A model generated the notes under the pieces. The model was not told the origin of the DNA, ran no database searches, and saw nothing but the letters and a program-made list of their open reading frames with translations. This document shows, one piece after another, positions 1 to 10,996 of a stretch of 64,000 bases of DNA. The stretch's first letter is position 1. Each line of letters starts with the position of its first letter. The DNA comes from Exophiala sp. HKRS030. Its lineage: Eukaryota > Ascomycota > Eurotiomycetes > Chaetothyriales > Herpotrichiellaceae. The position numbers were made by a program, and so were the translations under genes. The stretch spans positions 620,001-684,000 of the forward strand of contig JAHWDD010000010.1 in assembly GCA_023897205.1 (NCBI GenBank), given 5' to 3'.

Positions 1-155
1 CATCTCCATGTGTCTCACGCTCCATCCGAATTCTACTACTAATGGTTGCAGACGAACGTCTTCTTTCGCTCCCACAACTCCCCTCAAAGTTACCTACCAC
101 TAGAACACGTTGTTGAGCTTGCTCGTCCGATGGTGATCGGCCAACCCTGTGCAGC

Positions 156-1274
156 ATGGTCGAAATAATCCCGCCTCCAGATCCTCATTCTCTACTGCCA
201 CCGCTACTAGCCTGTCTCCCTACGTCGTTTGCCTCTCCCAAACCTCCGCCCGTGCTGCTCTCTCTACTTTCACCAATACTGCGTCAGCGTCTTGATCTCC
301 ACACGTCTGCCTCGTCAAGAGACAACTGGGCGAGTTTATTATGTTGGGATGCACGAAAAGGAGATGTCCTCAAGGATAAGATCGAAGAGGCGGTTTTCGA
401 GCCACATCCAGTTTCTGGAGAGATCGAAGTCGGTGACCATGATCAAATAAAGTATAAGCGGTTCGACGAGGAAACACTGCGGGCACAGATACCACTCCTA
501 GATTGGCCATTTACAGCCTTGTACTTATGGTGCGCGGGAGGCGAAGAAGGAGGGAGTTCTTGGAAGTTGGCTGAGCTGTTACCGCATGACGCAGATCTAC
601 AAAGAGATCCGTCCTGGTCACCATCGATAACCGAGGCAAATGAATCTTCTCAGGAAAGACTGGTGACAGAGGCTCTACAAGAAGCAGACCGAGCGAATTC
701 ACGGACAACAAGGAACCTTTCCGTCCCACAAGCTGATGAGGACGATTACTGGGCAATGTACGACAGATCAGAAGGACGTACGCCCGCCAGGAAGACCCCA
801 GTTGAACCAGCCCGCAATGGTCCATCAGAAGATGATTACTATGCTCGTTACGCCGATGTCCAGCCCGCTATGGACGCCCATGACCCGGATGAAGAGATGG
901 AAGATACTGGAGATTCAACTTTGAATGGGCATTCCTTGCAACATTTGCTATCGGCCGGCCAGTCGGATTTGTTACAAGATCGAGAACCTCCACCATACCA
1001 ACGGTTCTTCAAGGACAATCCTGAGGAAAAGGAAACGGCAGTCAATCAGCCAGCACCATCATCGCCATCATCGAGAGGATCGGACACGGTGGCACGGTTA
1101 GAGGAGCATGCCGAGCGGTACGGCGCATCTGAGATTGGGGTTAGGCAGCACATCAGCACTACTTTGAAGAGCATGTATCGGTTAGCAAAGAGCGCGGGCA
1201 TGGATCGCGATGAATTTGATCGCATCGTTCAGCGGGAGTTGGAAACCTTGAGCATCTTTGACAGGCATGACTAG
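156..1274 (+). CDS. conserved fungal hypothetical protein, acidic, single exon
   Basis: The reading frame is uninterrupted from an ATG at 156 to a TAG and gives 372 residues. I do not recognise a catalytic domain. The N-terminal third (about residues 1-150) is mixed hydrophobic and charged and looks folded. The middle is acidic and low in complexity, with two related aromatic-acidic motifs: DEDDYWAMYD near residue 193 and EDDYYARYADVQ near residue 224. The last 50 residues look like a helical tail. The paired acidic-aromatic motifs suggest a protein-binding linear element, but that is inference. No signal peptide or membrane segment is visible. It lies head-to-tail 450 bp upstream of the O-mannosyltransferase gene. 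Coding is supported by length and composition; function is unknown. Confidence 0.8.
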   Translation: MVEIIPPPDPHSLLPPLLACLPTSFASPKPPPVLLSLLSPILRQRLDLHTSASSRDNWASLLCWDARKGDVLKDKIEEAVFEPHPVSGEIEVGDHDQIKYKRFDEETLRAQIPLLDWPFTALYLWCAGGEEGGSSWKLAELLPHDADLQRDPSWSPSITEANESSQERLVTEALQEADRANSRTTRNLSVPQADEDDYWAMYDRSEGRTPARKTPVEPARNGPSEDDYYARYADVQPAMDAHDPDEEMEDTGDSTLNGHSLQHLLSAGQSDLLQDREPPPYQRFFKDNPEEKETAVNQPAPSSPSSRGSDTVARLEEHAERYGASEIGVRQHISTTLKSMYRLAKSAGMDRDEFDRIVQRELETLSIFDRHD

Positions 1275-1726
1275 GAGCCAGCATTTGTCGGCCATTGAAA
1301 TTATTTGACACTTAATGATCAAAGTAAGAATCTGTAGGCCACCCGCGTAGACTCTACGAGGGAAAAGATGGCAGTGGTTCATTAAAATACCCAAGAAACT
1401 AAGTAAAGTACCTTGTTCAAGCCCCTTTTTCTAAGGGGAACGCGACCTTCTCCAACGTCTCGACGCACGGACCAGCTGTCGCGGTCTCGAAAAGTTTTGG
1501 ACACGTCTTACCCTTGAGTTCACCATCTATCTAAATTCAGAGGTTGACTTTTCAGCGACTTTCTTTCGATTCATGTTCCATTCTGTCTTTTCCTTCTGAC
1601 TTTATTATTCTCCCTTCCCTATCCAACAAGTGCAGATTGTGTTCAACAACGAGGCTCATCCCTGAAGGGCAAGTGCTAGCACGCCCTCGAAGCCTCCCCT
1701 CACCCTCACCCTCACCTACCTATAGA
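1275..1726. other. spacer and 5' leader of the mannosyltransferase gene
   Basis: No gene is seen. The right part (about 1540-1720) is strongly pyrimidine-rich, with CTCACC repeats just before the ATG at 1727, as is common in fungal promoters and 5' leaders. Confidence 0.6.
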
Positions 1727-4183
1727 ATGGCCACTCCTAATGCTAGCCTGCGCCAAAGAGGTGGCAAGGAAAAGAACAAGGCCTTTGCCGATGAGGATCA
1801 TGATGAACACATTTTCTCGCAGGCTTATGCGGATGTCCAAAAAAGAGCGTCCAAGCAGTGGGACTATAAGCTTGCGCTTGGTGTGATCACCCTGCTTGCT
1901 TTCGCTACTCGCTTTTTCGGTATCAGTCACCCCAATGAGGTCGTCTTTGATGAAGTCCACTTTGGAAAGGTACGTTCAGATACTATGAGAAGGGAGAAAG
2001 TGCACAGCTGATGGTGAATGCAGTTTGCATCCTACTACCTTCAAAGGACCTACTTCTTCGACGTCCATCCTCCTTTCGCCAAACTTCTTTTCGCGTTCGT
2101 TGGCTGGCTTGTAGGATACGATGGCCACTTTCTCTTTGACAACATCGGTGAATCCTACATCTCCAATAATGTGCCATATCTAGCTTTCCGAGCTCTTCCT
2201 GCGCTTCTTGGGGCGCTCACGGTGGTAGTGGTCTTTTTGATCATGTGGGAATCCGGATACTCTCTTCCAGCTTGTGTTCTTGCAGCAGGACTTGTACTCT
2301 TTGACAACTCACACGTTGGCCAGACTCGGCTGATTCTTCTCGATGCGACCCTGGTCTTTTTCATGGCATTGAGCATCCTAGCCTACATTCGATTCTACAG
2401 ACAGCGACATGAACCCTTTGGTCGGAAATGGTGGAAGTGGCTCTTGTTGACCGGCTTCTGCATGAGCTGTGTCATTTCCACTAAATACGTCGGAACGTTC
2501 ACGTTCGTCACCATTGGATGTGCTGTACTTATTGACCTTTGGGATCTCTTGGATGTCAATCGACGGGGTGGTGCACTCGATTTGATGACCTTCGGAAAGC
2601 ACTTCGTCGCTCGTGCCGTGGGATTGATCATCATTCCTTTCTTCTTTTATCTGTTCTGGTTCCAGGTCCATTTCGCCGTACTCACACGGTCTGGCCCTGG
2701 AGATGACTTCATGTCACCCGAATTCCAAGAAACCCTCAGTGACAATCTGATGCATCAAGCTTCTGTCGACATCCAGTATGGCGATTATATCACCCTGCGA
2801 CACAAAGATACAAAAGTGTACTTGCACAGCCATCCTGATAAATACCCACTTCGGTACGAAGATGGCCGTATCTCTAGCCAGGGACAACAGGTTACCGGGT
2901 ATCCTTTCAATGACACCAACAACCAGTGGCAGATCCTCCCTGGCACTCCGAACTCTGACTCGACTCAGGAGGGACAACCTGTATTGAATGGGGACGTGGT
3001 TCAGCTACGACATATCGTGACCGATACGATGCTTCTTACACATGACGTGGCATCTCCATTTTACCCTACGAACCAGGAATTCACCACAGTGGCTCTAGAC
3101 CTGGCAGCTGGTGACCGTCATAATGACACATTGTTCGAGATTCGGATGGAACAAGGCAAGCAGGGACAGCCGTTCAGATCTCACTCTGGCCAGTTCAAAC
3201 TCATTCACTTCCCGACCAAGGTGGCTATGTGGACACACACAACTCCTCTTCCGGAATGGGCCTTCAAGCAGGCCGAGATTAATGGCAACAAGAACGTTCA
3301 GCAATCTAGCAACATTTGGTATGTTGATGACATTCCAAGTATACCCGAAGACTCGCCTAGACTGGTTAAGGAGCCAAAGAAGGTCAAACGGTTGCCATTC
3401 CTGACCAAGTACTTCGAGTTGCAACGCGCTATGTTCTATCACAACAACGCCTTGACGTCCAGTCACCCCTACGCTTCTCAGCCTTACCAATGGCCTTTCC
3501 TTCTCCGAGGTGTCAGCTTCTGGACTCAAGAGAGCACCAAGCAGCAAATTTACTTTCTCGGAAATCCCATTGGGTATTGGATTACTTCTGCCCTGCTTGC
3601 CGTTCTAGCCGGAATCATGGGAGCAGACCAGCTAAGCTTGAGACGTGGAGTTGACGCTCTCGACAAACGTAAGTTCTCCTCCCCTCATGGTCGCCTCATG
3701 TGGTTGTCTGCTGATACTGACCTTTCTGTAGGCACTCGTTCTCGCCTGTACAACAGTACCGGCTTCTTCTTCCTCTGCTGGGCTGCGCATTATTTCCCAT
3801 TCTATCTCATGGGTCGGCAACTGTTCCTTCACCACTATTTGCCTGCACACTTGGCGTCTTGCTTGGTTACTGGTGCCCTGGTGGAATTCATCTTCAACGT
3901 CGACCCCATCCTTGACGATGAAACGTCATCCGTCATCGCCGCGAAGAAGGATAAGGTCGTCAGCAAGGTGCCCGAAAAAACCAGAAGGTCCTTCCAAACT
4001 GCCCAGGAGCGTCTCAAAGGCCAGAGCATGTTTGCAACTTGGGTTGCTACAGCAGTCGTACTAGCCGTGGTCATTTACGGTTTCTACTTCTTTTTCCCTC
4101 TCACATATGGCTGGCCTGGTCTGAATCCCCAGCAAGTTAATGCGAGAAAATGGCTGGGATACGATTTGCACTTTGCCAAGTGA
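1727..4183 (+). CDS. pmt4: dolichyl-phosphate-mannose protein O-mannosyltransferase, PMT4-type
   Basis: This ER membrane enzyme transfers mannose from dolichyl-phosphate-mannose to serine or threonine of secretory proteins, the first step of fungal O-mannosylation. The model has three exons: 1727-1969, 2024-3668 and 3732-4183. The introns are 54 bp (1970-2023) and 63 bp (3669-3731), and the product is 779 residues, the usual size for the PMT4 branch. The acidic pair Asp75-Glu76 in the FDEVHFGKF motif of the first luminal loop is split from the next exon exactly at FGK|FASYY. Multiple hydrophobic helices follow. A MIR-type luminal region occupies about residues 325-510, and the C-terminal membrane block carries LFLHHYLPAHL. 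Assignment to PMT4 (POMT1-like, A. nidulans PmtC-like) rather than PMT1 or PMT2 rests on the YFFDVHPP and FLHHYLPAHL wording from memory. The second intron is stop-free and a multiple of three. Confidence 0.9.
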
Positions 4184-6481
4184 GGAGTAGACGCCAGGCA
4201 TCGCTTGCAGTTGTAACGCAAGGCTCTGGACGCAACGTGTTCTTGAGTCATGCGCAGTGCTCCAGTGATCGGTGTGAGTAGACAGGGAGACAGCATGGAG
4301 GCGACTTCCAAAACAAGTCAAATGACACTGCGAAACAGAGCGCTGATTTCTGCCCGGCAGAAATCGAGATGGCCATTGGATGGGACGGCGCTATCATTGT
4401 CTCCGGACGTAGTACAATTCTGGTCGTGAGCCGGAAAGACAGGAGGTCTCGAGGTTCCCTGGCCAGACTTTTAGTAGGAGCCGGACCTTGGTACGGCTGT
4501 CGTGGACAAGTGCTTGAGATACATCGCCGGCCTCGACCTGCTGCGACTTGGTGCGTCGCAGAGGGGGGGAAATTGAGAACTTTTGTACGTCACATGGATT
4601 CTATGCCTGATTTTAGTCTAGTGCATCATGATACCTGATTGGATCTAAGCTCGCTGTCATCTATGTTGCCCTTTTCTCCTGTGTTGTTGAGTCGGCCCGT
4701 ATTCCTCTTTCTACCAGCCTGTCGCATTTCAACGCCATGTGACAAACCATAGCGTAACATAGCGCGCGTGGTCAATCGATGATTCCTAGACACACAACAA
4801 CTTGACTAGCTCGACAATGAGCAGTAGCACGAACCGAGATACCCGCATTAGAGCCAGAAGAGCGCGCTGTGCTGGAAATGTCCTGATACACAAAAAGACA
4901 GAGCATCCTCGTTGGTGGATGTCGCGTCCCGGATCCTTGTCAATCGTATCGTGGCAATGGTCCAAAACCGTTATCGCATCATTTTCGAAGCGTGCAACGC
5001 GGATTGATAAGAGGTCTAGATCATTTCAGGACAATCTAGACTCTCGACTGACGAAGGAGTGCATGATCAACAGAGACCATCTCGAACAACGAGCCCTTTA
5101 TCGTCTCTGATGAACTAATGCTGATTTAGCATGTCTGTAAAGCGCTAGCACTAGAGTCACAGAGATATAGTTAAAAGTGGTCGATGAACAGATAGGGTCA
5201 CATGGAATTTATGACTTTTTCAGGAAGCTGTCAATGCCGATGCGTTGGAAGAAGGATACGGATGTGCGATACGAGTAGTGCGAGATGGTGTCTCACGTGA
5301 GCAGGGATGTGATGATAAGGAACGGCCTAGTGACTGAGCCTTGCATGGCTAGGGCGCCAAGGCTATCACTTAGAGATTTGATACCCTCAGCCAGACAACG
5401 TGACCATACAGCCGAGTCAGATCATGGCGAAGGGTCAGACATTTTCTGATGACCAAAATGAGGTCTATGCGGACAGGAGGAGATTCAGATAAGACGACAA
5501 TTGGGAGTGGTGAGTCACAAAGAGCATGAAAAGATGAGACATTAGTACACTCAAGGCTGAGATCAGCGAAAGGAACATGTTCTCAGCCTTGCCCCTCAGC
5601 GCTCCCCCGCTGCGCGCATCAAGCATGTTTTGATTTTGGACCCCTGTTGACAGAAAGCCAATCACGGATGTTGGAGGTGCTGCAAGGCAGATTATCGTAT
5701 CATTAAACATGTCAAGCGAGGAAAACTCGCGCAAGCATTGGCTGGCCTCGCGTATGATGCCATCTTCTCCGTATCTGCCCTCATTTCCAGCCGGACCCTG
5801 CAGATTGGCTGCAAGGGGGCCAAGACATTTGAACACGGAGAACAAGGCTCCGCATGAAAAAAAAGTACAGATAGGCAGAAGGACGGATACGGCTTTGAAC
5901 GGAACTGCCATCTCTCACCGCCCAAGCCAGTCCACTTGTGGAAAGGAATGGCGTGCTTCTACCATGAGATGTTGCCATTCATTCTCAACAATCATCATTC
6001 CTTAAAAATGCTCAGAACCGCGCGTCATCAGAGGCAGTACTGATGTATTCGCCTCCATCATCCTCTCCACCGCTGTCCCCCCTGGCGATGGAAAGGAGGA
6101 ACATGGGATGATGAATCTTCTCAGGCTGGTCACGGTGCACACGCCTGCTCGTCCTGCAGCGCCAAAAAAAGGCGCTTCGTACTCGTTCGTTGACCACCTT
6201 TACCAATTCCCCACATAAGCGATACCAGGCTGAGTAAACTTCTGCCCGCTGCTGCTGTTGCTCCTCTGCCTCCTTCATTCTCTTTTCTCTTGCGTGCGAA
6301 CTAGCAAGACAACATCCGGTCTCGCTCCACTCCTTTGCTCTCCTGCTGCGGTTACTTATTTCTGACCGCTTCCGCTCATTCTGTTCTCTGCTTCTTCTTT
6401 CCTCTGAGTTTGCCCCAGCACATCTTGACCATCCAGACCTGAGAGACTCAAGAAGACCACTGACAGCCAAAAGCCTCGACC
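4184..6481. other. 2.3 kb gene-poor interval
   Basis: Only short open frames are present, the longest being 148 codons on the minus strand (5465-5911). None has recognisable domains, splice structure or coding-like composition. The last 450 bp before 6482 are pyrimidine-rich and likely hold the promoter and leader of the sulfatase gene. Confidence 0.5.
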
Positions 6482-8240
6482 ATGGGTTCCTACAATCCCT
6501 TCCCTGCCTCTCCGCCCATCTCACCGCCAAATTGCTACCAGGGTGCGGCAGGCTTCTCGACTCCCCTGTTCCCGGCAAAGCCAAACATCCTTTTCATCAT
6601 GGCGGACCAACTGGCTGCCCCTCTGCTGAAGATGCACAATCCCAAGTCACTGATCAAGACTCCCAACCTTGACAAACTAGCTGAGCGTTCGGTGGTGTTT
6701 GACTCTGCGTATTGCAACAGCCCCCTGTGCGCACCCTCGCGCATGTGCCTTATCAGCGGCCAACTTCCTTCCAAGATCGGCTCCTACGATAACGCATGCT
6801 CCATCCCCTCCGAGACTCCCACGTACGCGCATTACTTGCGTGCGGCAGGCTACGAAACAACTCTGGCAGGCAAGATGCACTTCATTGGAGATCAGCTTCA
6901 CGGCTATGAAAACAGGTTGACTGCCGACATATATCCTGGTGACTTTGGGTGGGCTGTTGATTGGGACGATCCAGATCGCCGCTTGGAATGGTACCACAAC
7001 AGCAGCTCAATTTTGCAGGCTGGTCCTTGCGTCAGGACCAACCAGCTTGACTATGATGAGGAGGTTCTGTACAAGTCTAAGCAGTATCTGTATGACTATG
7101 CACGAGAACCCGCCAGCAAGCGACCTTTCGCGTTGACCGTCTCTTTCACCCACCCACATGACCCCTACGCAATTGAAGACAAGTACTGGGATCTGTATGA
7201 GGGCGTTGATATTGACCTGCCGAATGTCTCCCTCAAGGAGGAAGAACAAGACCCCCACAGCAAGCGCCTCATGCGTGTTTGCGAAATTGAAGGGCATGAC
7301 TTCACCGACGAGCAGATCAAGCGTGCTCGGCGTGCCTACTATGGAGCGGTGAGCTATGTTGATGATTGCATCGGCCAGTTGCTTGATGTGTTGAAGAAGT
7401 GTGGCTTGGATGACAACACAGGTAAGTTGTGTATCTATCAAACCCTCGAGCGGCACTAACCCAGCCCCAGTGATTATGTTCTCGGGTGACCATGGTGACA
7501 TGCTCGGTGAGAGGGGTCTCTGGTATAAGATGTCATACTTCGAGAACTCTGTCCGAGTTCCCATGCTTATCTCTCATCCTCAACAGTTCAAGCCACATCG
7601 TGTCTCTCAAAACGTATCAACCTTGGACTTGATGCCGACTCTGGTCGATCTCATCGGTTCAAAGTTGATCCCAGGGCTGCCTATGGACGGTCTCTCCTTG
7701 TTACCACACCTTTACGGCAGTGAGGGGGGTCATGACACCGTTTTTGCTGAGTATATGGGAGAAGGCACGGTGGCACCGCTGATGATGATTCGAAGAGGTG
7801 ATTGGAAATATATCACATGTCCGATTGACCCGCCTCAACTATTCAACTTACGAGATGATCCACTGGAGCTGAAGAACCTTGCCGCGAGCGACGACACCCA
7901 AACACAGGCTGTATTTAAGGCGTTCGAGAATGAAGCCAATGCCAAATGGGACTTCAAGAAGATCACCGATGACGTTCTTACCTGCCAGCGTCAACGTCGA
8001 TTTGTCTGGTCTGCCTTGACCAAAGGTCGTTTTGAAAGTTGGGACTGGAAGGGTCATGAAGATGGACGGACCAAGTACATCCGTTCTCAAATTCCCCTCG
8101 ACGAACTTGAACGACGAGCAAGGTACCCCATGATCAGTAATCTCCCAGCCCAAATCTCCATCAACAAGAAAAATGAGGTGGTGGTACAGCAATCGAAGCA
8201 CCTTGTGGAAATTGCTAGCGAGCCGGTTCATTACCGCTAG
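6482..8240 (+). CDS. sulfatase, choline-sulfatase type
   Basis: The predicted enzyme hydrolyses choline-O-sulfate to choline and sulfate, letting fungi use this ester as a sulfur store or osmolyte. The two exons are 6482-7421 and 7471-8240, with a 49 bp intron, giving 569 residues. The N-terminal metal-site motif is IMADQLAAP (Asp42). The sulfatase signature CAPSR has Cys83 as the expected formylglycine residue, within the CNSPLCAPSR context typical of choline sulfatases. Further metal and substrate residues lie in SGDHGD at the start of exon 2 and in the following LGERGLWYKM stretch, also typical of the BetC group. There is no signal peptide, so a cytosolic location is expected. No sulfate or choline transporter gene is adjacent. 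Family assignment is firm; exact substrate is inferred. Confidence 0.9.
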
Positions 8241-9050
8241 ATGCTTTTCCACCGCCGCTCGGAAGACTTTTCACGACTTATGCTCAGAGATGAGATTAAA
8301 CAGGAGTTTATGGTTATTCTAATGAGTTTTACGAGCGCGGAGTTCCGGGATGACGAACGCTGCTGATGATACGGACGGTTTGCTTGATCTACTTTCTTTT
8401 TCAGTGGCTACTGCGTCAGCCCTAGGTGTTATGTTGGTCAACATTGTGTCGCGAGTATAGCATGGACCTGCCTTGGCTTGAAGGAGTTGATGTTCCTCAT
8501 TTGTTGGCCGTTTTGCCAAATGGGTTAAGTTTTGTATCTCAGGTTTTTATGACTAGGCGACCAGGCATGGTATGGCGATAGTTGGCGAATTATGAGGAGG
8601 CTATCTACATAGAAACCACAAAACCAGAAAAAAATAACAAATGGACTTTTGTCCGCAAAAAACTCCGTCCGGCATTCGTGAATCTTCTCTCACTTTGCTC
8701 TGTGTCTGCACAAGTACTTTATACTTGTCCTTGTTTTGCTTGTGGTGCTCGTAGGGTGTGATGTCAAGCACGTGATGGGACGGTGCCCTTCACAACGGCG
8801 TTAGTATGTACTCCGTAGCCGGTCAGGGTCCCTTAAATTTAGTGAGTCTTCGAGGCTGGGGACTAGCTTGATAGCGCAGCTTCAAGTCCTCTCCGCAGAC
8901 CTGGAGTCGCAAGCTGCATTTCGAAGTCATCTTCTGGGTCCAACTGACGGGTTCGTCCACTCCTTTTTCAATTATTCGTTAGACATTTATCTCCGTTCTC
9001 GTGACCTCTCGTACCTGCCTTATTTACCCTCCACAACCTCACACATCACA
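8241..9050. other. spacer between sulfatase and BTB genes
   Basis: No gene is seen. It contains one copy of the dispersed 9-mer TACTCCGTA at 8809-8817 and a pyrimidine-rich leader before the ATG at 9051. Confidence 0.55.
8809..8817 (+). repeat. dispersed intergenic 9-mer TACTCCGTA (representative copy)
   Basis: Exact copies on one or the other strand were seen at 8809, 10217, 10278, 20760, 47646 and 59489, all between genes. Near copies ending in GTG occur around 23720, 31124 and 63631. Confidence 0.6.
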
Positions 9051-9908
9051 ATGGCAGACAATGATGATTCTGCCCAGATCGCCGAGTCTGGTGAAGGAGA
9101 CGTAGAGATGGGCACTACCGAAGACGGTCAGGAGGTGGAGGACGATAATGCAGAAGGAGAGGGCGCTGGCGACAGCGCAGGAGAACTCAACGGCGACGCT
9201 GCTCCCAGAAATCCCCAAACCGCGTTTCTCGAGTACCTCAAGTCGCCGATAGTTCAGCTGGTAGTTGGTTCTGGTAACGAACAAACTACCTTGACGGCAC
9301 ACAAGGCCATGCTCACACAGTCGCCGTACTTGAGCGATCTTCTTGCCGGCATGGACGATGACGAGCTCTCACTCGAACTCCCAGACGAGTCGCTCGATGC
9401 CGTCGCTTGTTTCTTACAATACCAATACACTGGCGAATACTTCCCCCGGCGACTGCCCAATCCGGCAGAGGGCCTGGAGTCGGACCCATCTGTACCTGCT
9501 GTCGATGACAACGGCGCCCAGCTTCTCAAACATGCCCGCGTCTACACCCTGGCGCAGAAACTCGGAATGCCCGAGCTTACGACGCTCGCGCATTCGAAGA
9601 TCCATCGCATCGACTCGACGGCGGTCGGAGAGATCGCGTATGCAAGATATGTTTATGGCAATACACCTGCTGGGGACACCACTATCCGCAAACCGGTGGC
9701 GGCGTTCTGGGCCACCAGGTCCCATGTCCTGCGGCACGAGGCCGAGACCGAGTTCAAGGCGATGTGTCTGGAGTATCCACAGTTTGGTTTCGACGTTCTG
9801 AGCCTGGTGCTCGACCAGCGTGAGAAGAGGGCCAGAGAGCGAGACGAAGAGGGAACGCCAGGTGGTGGCAAAGGCAGAAAGAGAATGCGACCGAGTGTTA
9901 ATGTATGA
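9051..9908 (+). CDS. BTB/POZ domain protein
   Basis: The single exon encodes 285 residues. The ATG at 9051 (ATGGCAGACAATG, after CACATCACA) is chosen; the frame is open upstream, but only from a non-ATG codon. Residues 1-50 are very acidic. A BTB/POZ fold then follows: a VQLVVGSGNEQTTLTAHKAM core, the SPYLSDLLAG helix and the LELPDESLDAV element, ending in a helical region and a basic tail (GKGRKRMRPS). BTB domains mediate dimerisation and recruit cullin-3 ubiquitin ligases or transcription partners. Because the BTB is essentially alone here, I cannot name a partner. The basic tail could be a nuclear localisation signal. It lies downstream of the sulfatase gene on the same strand, with no functional link apparent. 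Confidence 0.85.
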   Translation: MADNDDSAQIAESGEGDVEMGTTEDGQEVEDDNAEGEGAGDSAGELNGDAAPRNPQTAFLEYLKSPIVQLVVGSGNEQTTLTAHKAMLTQSPYLSDLLAGMDDDELSLELPDESLDAVACFLQYQYTGEYFPRRLPNPAEGLESDPSVPAVDDNGAQLLKHARVYTLAQKLGMPELTTLAHSKIHRIDSTAVGEIAYARYVYGNTPAGDTTIRKPVAAFWATRSHVLRHEAETEFKAMCLEYPQFGFDVLSLVLDQREKRARERDEEGTPGGGKGRKRMRPSVNV

Positions 9909-10996
9909 ATAATGGGAGTCCCGGAGTTCACTTCTTCGTCATTGTATGTAACAAGACTGGTGGTTTCCTCGTCGATTTGGAGTTTGTCTATGTGTGAAGC
10001 ATATGTAACGAGCGCCCAGTGCACAACAAAAAAGTTCCTTGGTTGCCGGATTTGTACTATCAGCTAGAGAGATATGCGGAGGAAGATCCAAAAAGAGAGT
10101 AATGACTATGGTTGGTCTAAACGATTGACCCTCTCAACAAGATATCTGCAAGAACATTCATTTGCGCAAAATCACGATAGTTCATCGCTCGGGGAACGTG
10201 ACATGGACGTTGTAATTACTCCGTAGAAGTGAGTTCATGTCAAACCATGTACCAGTCCAGTCAAGTCTGATACTCGCTACGGAGTATGAACGCTCCATTG
10301 TCTGGGTGCAGACAATGTCATTGAGCAGAAGTAACGTAGGCCCTTGTCAAGATATACCCGGATGCAATGGTTGACCGAAAACATGGAACTGCATAAGGGC
10401 ATCTGTAAGGCTGCAAAGTAAAAGATAGACAGGGGGAAACGATCCATTCAAGCGAGATGCCGTCACTCCACGCATCTGCATTAACGATGCCACTGAGACG
10501 GTGTTGTGCGTCTGGATTCTGCAAGGTCTCGACAAAGTCCGTCCGTGCGAGGAAGATAGCCTGCTCAATCGAATTTTCGCCGACTCAAGGACCTCGGCGG
10601 GCAAGGCTGGTAGGCGGCTGGCGAACTCAGTTCTGGGCATTTACCTTAGGTAAAGGTAGTCATTGGCACTCGTACTCGTACTCATCCGGTATTGGGCTAT
10701 TGCGGGGTGTTTTTGAGGTGCGCTTGGGGTCGGCTCGAGACCCATGGTGCTGCAGCTTTCTTGCTATTCTCTACTCCCGTACTTGGAAGTTCTTCATTTC
10801 CCGTCCTCTGAACTTGTACTCTATTTATTACAACCCTGTTTATATTCACGTAAATCGAAGCTCATCCTTGTCTGATCCCGGTGCGCACAGCATGCCATGA
10901 GCATGAACACATGCGATCGTGTCGCCTCCCACCTCCACCCGCAGTTCCACCTCTAAGCCTCGTCCAGTCTTCGGCCGGTTGCCAACTCACCTACCA
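9909..10996. promoter_or_regulatory. upstream region of the AcuM-type regulator
   Basis: About 1.1 kb with no protein-coding gene. It contains two copies of TACTCCGTA, one on each strand (10217-10225 and 10278-10286), the palindrome-like TTACCTTAGGTAA near 10641, and two small upstream reading frames close to the start codon: ATG-CCA-stop at 10892, and a 19-codon frame at 10897-10956. Confidence 0.5.
10897..10956 (+). promoter_or_regulatory. upstream open reading frame in the leader of the zinc-cluster gene
   Basis: ATG AGC ATG opens a 19-codon frame ending in TAA, 40 bp before the main ATG at 10997. A minimal ATG-CCA-TGA frame starts at 10892. If transcription begins upstream of 10890, both would be met first by scanning ribosomes. 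The transcript start is not known from sequence. Confidence 0.35.

Noticed and set aside
5465..5911. 148-codon minus-strand frame with a hydrophobic N-terminus
   Set aside because: It has an ATG and a signal-like start, but the remainder has no coding character, no splice context and no conserved motif. It lies in a gene-poor interval, so I did not call it.
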